A stretch of 64,000 bases of DNA from Spirometra erinaceieuropaei. Lineage: Eukaryota; Platyhelminthes; Cestoda; Diphyllobothriidea; Diphyllobothriidae. This document shows positions 60,160 to 64,000 of the stretch, piece by piece (position 1 is the stretch's first letter; the number at the start of each line of letters is the position of its first letter). The position numbers and the translations under genes were made by a program. Below the pieces are notes generated by a model. That model worked only from the letters and a program-made list of their open reading frames with translations. It ran no database searches and was not told the DNA's origin. Location: contig CACRXP010000001.1 in assembly GCA_902702965.1 (NCBI GenBank), positions 4,432,060 through 4,496,059 on the forward strand, read 5' to 3'.

Positions 60160-60450
60160 TATATATATAATGGTGGAGGGACGTCCACCGATCGTTCTTA
60201 GGGAACTCACTCGTTCCCTTGCGCCTTACAGGCTCTCTCTCGAGCCAAACCAGCAGCCGCAAAGCGGCGCATGATATAGGCAGAATGTTAATACCCATAA
60301 AGACAAGGGAGACTGGAATTGCCATTTCTGGCTTATTAGCCGTCGTTAGCCAGCCATACCCAAGCCCGAAGTATGGAACACCCGAGCCTCGAACTCGCGA
60401 CCTGTTAGTTTAGAAGTCCACGCCTCTACCCACTGGGCCACGATCGGTGA
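60160..60450 (-). mobile_element. SINE monomer, minus strand, full length
   Basis: The (TA)n tail is at 60160-60170. Then on the minus strand come the 3' domain, the body (ggctaataagccagaaatgg) and the head near 60370-60437 (gcgagttcgaggctcggg, then ccagtgggtagaggcgtgga). It stands head to head with the next copy. Confidence 0.8.
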
Positions 60451-60494
60451 GCGCCCCCCACCATTGTATATTCCCGATCGAAAACCGACAGGGC

Positions 60495-60793
60495 AACGGG
60501 CTCGTGGCTCAGTGGTTAGAGGCGTGGACTTCTAACTAACAGGTCGCGAGTTCGAGCCTCGGGTGTGCCATACTTCGAGGTTGGGTATGACTGGCTGACA
60601 ACGGCTAATAAGCCAGAAATGGCCATTCCAGTCTCGCTTGTCTTTGTCGGTAATACCATTCTGCCTGTATATCATGCGCCGCTGTGCGGCTGTTGGTTGG
60701 GCTCGAGAGAGAGCCCTTAAGGCACAACGGAACGAGTGAGTTCCGTATTAACGATCGGTGAGCGCCCCCTACCATTATATATATATGTATATC
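60495..60793 (+). mobile_element. SINE monomer, plus strand, full length
   Basis: The head starts near 60495 with A box tggctcagtgg at 60505-60515, anticodon-loop region gacttctaact, and B box gagttcgagcc at 60548-60558. The body (ggctaataagccagaaatgg) and the 3' domain (gcgccgctgtgcggctgttg, then gggctcgagagagagccc) follow, with a (TA)n tail at 60774-60793. This is the cleanest monomer. Its tail is fused to the 3' end of PLE-2. Confidence 0.85.
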
Positions 60794-60930
60794 AACATGA
60801 ATAAATATCTGGGGTCCAGATAAATTATCCCATTCATCATCCCGAAAAGAAGACAAAAAAGTGAAAGAGGTGATTCCATGGACCACACTGTATTTGTGCT
60901 GACGTTTTGAAAACTTTCTCACTTCCATCG

Positions 60931-61680
60931 TCAGAGTGGTGAGGTGTTTGCTCCTGCAAGCCCAGTGTCATCCTGTCTCGTCGCCTGTTTCGTGATGTAG
61001 GCATGCCTGACGCACGAACTCAAACCTGCGTTTTGGCGGTCTATTGGCTTTGGTTCTTCCGTGGCCAACCGCTGGCGCGCTTGTGCGACCTCTTTCCCTT
61101 GCCCGGTCGTCGTCACTGCTAGATCCGTGTGTCCGTGGGCCCTCCCCTCGTAATCTGACAGGCCGATCAGCTGTCGTTCCCTCTGTGAATCACGTTCGGC
61201 TGTCTGGACGCGTCGGTGTGTCGATATCTCGCGTCGGTCGGGTGACCTCCGGATGGCTTCTTCCTCCCGCTGTGAAGGTGACAACTGTTGGGAGAGCCGC
61301 GATTTGCTCGACAATTCTGTCGACCCCGTCTGGATTGACTGGAGCCTTGTACGTAGTGTCTGGTAGGCCGGATGAAGATCAATGGCCCTGTTGATTGCGC
61401 CAAATGAGGACCAGCTTTCGAGCACCAGTCTGGCCATCTTGTTGCTGACTCGGCTGATGGCTCTCACTTGCCCTAAGGCGAAACTGTGCCTCTCCTCTTT
61501 TATTTGGCCATACACCAGTGACAGCCTATCCTGGCGGTTGACTGCATGCTGGTGCTCGTGCAATCTTGTGCAGAGGCGTTTGTCCGTTTCACAAACGTAG
61601 CTCGCACTGCAATTTTGTCAGGGCATGCTGTAGATCACTGCTGATTGTTCCGTTGCCGGTAACTGGTTTCTGGGTCTCAT
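60931..61680 (-). pseudogene. PLE-2 GIY-YIG endonuclease with in-frame stop
   Basis: Reading down the minus strand: AVIYSMP, a TGA stop at 61618-61620, QNCSASYVCETDKRL, then TRLHEHQHAV, RLSLVYGQIKEERHSFA, NKMARLVLESWSSFG and AINRAIDLHPAYQTLR. The first VIY and the YVxET are the GIY and YIG motifs; RLxEHxxAV carries the conserved basic and histidine positions. The motif cysteine before QNC is replaced by the stop, and the glycine of YVGET is a cysteine. After about residue 120 the frame remains open to 60931 as an R/S/Q-rich tail. PLE endonucleases nick the target for insertion; this one cannot be made intact. Confidence 0.75.
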
Positions 61681-61779
61681 TATCCGCTGTCTGATAGTAG
61701 AATCCGGTTTAAGGAACACCCCAATCCTAATAGGGCGCAGGATTCTTGCTGTCGTCTCTGAAACATTCCTCACTTAGGG

Positions 61780-62157
61780 GATCACGGGCCAGAACCTCGG
61801 CTTCAAACCGTTAGATCGTTCACGAGTAGACCCTCTTTGGCACTTCCGTATGAAGGATCGTGGGTAACCATTGGCTGTGAATAAGGAATGTAGGCATTTC
61901 GCTTCCTTCTTTCCTCCTTCGTCTTCGTCAATAAAATGTGTTTAAACTCGCTAAAAAAGAGTCCTGACACAACTGCGTTTGTGACTAATACGGTGGTTAC
62001 TTCGGAATTGGAGGATACGTCTAGTAACCGTTGCCTTGCGGTATACAGTAGTTCTGGTCTCCCCATTAGCCATCCTTGTGACATTTACGTCAAGGAATGG
62101 CAACTGGTTGTTGTTTTCCTCCTCCATTGTAAATTGGATGTCGACGAATATTGACAC
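61780..62157 (-). pseudogene. PLE-2 reverse transcriptase C-terminal part, frameshifted
   Basis: The frame from about 62157 gives DIQFTMEEENNNQLPFLDV, NVTRMANGETRTTVYRKAT and HRISHKRSCVRTLF, then a stop at 61948-61950. The family continues with an R..ETH-type segment; that continuation is found in another frame (DEDEGGKKEAKCLHSLFTA, NGYPRSFIRKC) at about 61925-61830. A frameshift near 61945, at a T6 run, therefore splits it. LPFLDV and the HxxxHK..V.TL block are the diagnostic PLE RT thumb-side motifs. Confidence 0.75.
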
Positions 62158-62159
62158 TA

Positions 62160-62590
62160 TATATAGGCAGTATATTATTACCAAAAAAGACAAGGGAGAC
62201 TGGCTAATAAGCCAGAAATGGCAATTCCAGCCTCCCTTGTCTTTGTTGGTAATAACATTCTGCCTATATCATGCGCCGCTGTGTGCTGCTGGTTGGGCTT
62301 TAGAGAGAGCCCGTAAGACAACGGAACGAGTGAGTTCCCTAAGAACGATCGGTGAGCGTCCGTCTACCATTGTATGTTCCCGATCGAAACCGACGGGACA
62401 ATGGACCCGTGGCCCAGTAGTTAGAGGCATTAAACTTCTATCTAACAGGTCTCGGGTTCGAAGCTCAGGTGTCCCACACTTAAGGACTGGGTATGACTGG
62501 CTGACGACGGCTAATAAGCCAGAAATGGCCATTCCAGTCTTCCTTGTCTTTGTCGGCAACGAAATTCTGCAATTATATATATACGTATGA
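62160..62590 (+). mobile_element. SINE cluster: inverted stub, body and 3' domain, head, body, (TA)n
   Basis: 62166-62203 is SINE body on the minus strand. At 62204 it switches to plus-strand body (ctaataagccagaaatggc), then the 3' domain to 62350, a linker, a degenerate head at 62401-62470 (gtggcccagtagttagaggc; gggttcgaagctc), a second body to about 62565, and (TA)n at 62574-62582. It lies between PLE-2 and PLE-3. Confidence 0.7.
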
Positions 62591-63420
62591 ATTTGAAAAC
62601 AGGCGTCTCAAAAAACAAAATTCGAAAGAAATAAGCTCTTTAGGAAAGATAAACAAGTTTTATTGTAAATTTTCGATCTTGGTTCCCCAAGTCGTCTTCA
62701 GATGTGAAGTAAGTGTGCAAAACAGTCAACATTTAAACATGCCGAAAAAAATCGATTTTGCCTTGTCACTCTTGCTGTTGTAATGTTGTGATTGGCCAAT
62801 GCTTCTTCTACTTTTCCTGGAGGCTATTTTACACCGTATACAATTCTACGTGTCGCTTGATGCATTCGTTATCAGAATGGATGGTCTCTAAAAATTCACG
62901 GCCATTTTTAGATGAGCAGACACCTACAATGCGAGTCTTGTCCCAGGCGAATTTCTGTCCAGTTTCCAACGTATGCATGACAACTTGGGACAAGTAGTCT
63001 CGCCTTTTTACGGCCAAATGGTGTTTGTGTATTCGTGTAGAGGCAGATTTTCCAGTTCGACCACAGTAAACCGCATTACAGGTGTTGCATTGTATCTTAT
63101 AGACACCCTATCCTTAGGGTGTGCAAGCTGGTTACGAAGTGAAGTCGTCGGCTTGTGCGTCACATGTATTTGGTGCTTCCTCAGGTGTCTTTCGACTAGT
63201 TAGGACACATTCTTAATGTACGGAAGTATTCGCCAGTTTTTTGGTTTGGGCGCCTGATCGGAACAATCTAGTTCCTTCTCTTTTTCTGTTAACTCCTGTC
63301 GTCGCATGCATCGGTGTACAAAGTATCTAGGATACCAATTCTGGAAAAACAGTTTGAACAACAAACGCAAACTGTTGATATCAGCGTGACACATGCAGAC
63401 ATTGAGGAAATGCGTTTAAC
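62583..63420 (-). mobile_element. Penelope-like element PLE-3, 5'-truncated
   Basis: The minus-strand element holds the RT C-terminal connector and GIY-YIG region (63415-62829), then a 3' UTR of about 240 bp with a hairpin CTTGG-GGAA-CCAAG (62672-62703) and an end at the (TA)n tract near 62583. Its protein differs clearly from PLE-2, so it belongs to another subfamily. Nothing PLE-like was found beyond 63420. Confidence 0.75.
62829..63415 (-). pseudogene. PLE-3 RT connector and GIY-YIG endonuclease, frameshifted
   Basis: Upstream frame: INSLRLLFKLFFQNWYPRYF, VHRCMRRQELTEKEKEL and NWRILPYIKNVS, followed by a stop; the connector continues (RHLRKHQIHVTHKPTTSLRN, QLAHPKDRV). A one-base shift near 63107 then leads into YKIQCNTCNAVYCGRTGKS, TRIHKHHLAVKRRDYLSQVV and DKTRIVGVCSSKNGREFLE. 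VYKI and VYCGRTGK are the GIY and YIG positions, TRIHKH the following basic and histidine block, and the FLE glutamate near the end suits the metal-binding residue. Better preserved than PLE-2, but broken by at least one stop and one shift. Confidence 0.72.
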
Positions 63421-64000
63421 CCGAGTCGTATTCTCGCGAGGTCTATCTATATTTTGAAGCAAAATATTCCTTGGCTAAAACTGTGGAGATCAAATTGAGC
63501 CAAAAGTCTTATTTGACCCTGTCACTCAGTTTTGCCTACAGATGGTTGACTATTTCGCTTTTTGGCAAGTGGCCGCCTGCGTGTAATACCCCGGTCTACA
63601 TAATAGATACCTTGTTTTAGTGCAGTCAACTGAGCAAATATGCTCTACGACAGTTCTTTCCAAAAAGGATTACTTCTGGTGTATTACCTTTCACCAGTCA
63701 TCCCTACTTCGCCTGTAATCCACAGAAGCCGGTGGTCGAAGCTAGGTTCGATTGGTCATTGAGCCACACGTTCAGCCACTTGCCCTAGGGATCCACAATC
63801 CGCCATCTACTTTAGGAGATATTCAAACTCATTGTTTAGCCAGTCGGATGCCATCACATGGTGCCGTTCAACCTTGGCCTACGGGAATTGAAACAAGCAA
63901 TTAATGCATAGTGATACGGCCTAACACAAATTATAACTATACATATTTTTTCTCTTGCCGTCAGAGAAAGAGAGAATTAGTCAGTTTCAAAGCTCGATGA
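63421..64000. other. No recognised gene or repeat
   Basis: Short frames only up to the window edge. RT palm sequence for PLE-3 was looked for here and not seen. Confidence 0.35.

Larger units (their letters stand above)
60785..62157 (-). mobile_element. Penelope-like element PLE-2, 5'-truncated
   Basis: The minus-strand element keeps the RT C-terminal part, the connector, a GIY-YIG endonuclease and a 3' UTR of about 145 bp with the hairpin motif (about 60895-60925), ending at the (TA)n tract near 60785. The 5' side is cut off at about 62157, where SINE sequence begins. Coding is broken by a frameshift near 61945 and a stop at 61618-61620. Confidence 0.8.

Noticed and set aside
28688..63000. 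CRISPR array
   Set aside because: The repeats found are dispersed, inverted and of hundreds of bp; no evenly spaced short repeats exist, and the DNA looks eukaryotic.

Overview
This window looks like repeat-rich, gene-poor nuclear DNA of a flatworm, most likely a tapeworm and possibly a diphyllobothriidean. The grounds are: no bacterial-style operons; short reading frames closed everywhere by stops; one exon that reads like the N-terminus of the platyhelminth p36/p40 small heat-shock protein family and ends at a GT splice donor; several decayed Penelope-like retroelements (PLEs); tRNA-derived SINEs; and degenerate TTAGGG-type arrays. The genus is inference; a trematode is not excluded.

Layout. 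1-3.6 kb: a telomere-like fragment, a truncated foldback arm, two possible exons of unknown product and the Hsp20-like exon (minus strand, reading out of the window to the left). 3.6-13 kb: mostly featureless, with single copies of two short repeat families and a perfect (ACC)n tract. 13.0-13.6 kb: a 590-bp palindrome-ended retroelement remnant with a GIY-YIG-like C-terminus. 14.9-26 kb: a short dispersed element (called R here) flanked by a 20-bp target-site duplication, and two inverted copies of a 400-bp terminal-inverted-repeat element filled with telomere-like repeats. 29.8-37.3 kb: long palindromic foldback (FB) elements of about 930-980 bp whose two arms are inverted copies of each other; more copies lie at 45.2-46.2 and 54.3-55.6 kb. 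40.8-44.6 kb: degenerate SINE pieces and a decayed PLE whose reverse transcriptase is split by an R insertion. 58.4-63.4 kb: a nest of SINE monomers, permuted SINEs and two further PLE 3' halves.

No complete host gene is visible. The retroelement proteins are all broken by frameshifts, stops or loss of catalytic residues, so the window is mainly a record of transposition. The signals most worth following are: a hammerhead-like hairpin at PLE 3' ends with compensatory base changes between copies; the near-complete palindromes of the FB family together with a block of about 490 bp shared in inverted orientation between 30.2 and 46.7 kb; the TIR elements that carry telomere-like DNA; and SINE and PLE 3' ends meeting tail-to-tail at (TA)n tracts. 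All alignments were made by eye, so boundaries of degenerate copies are approximate.
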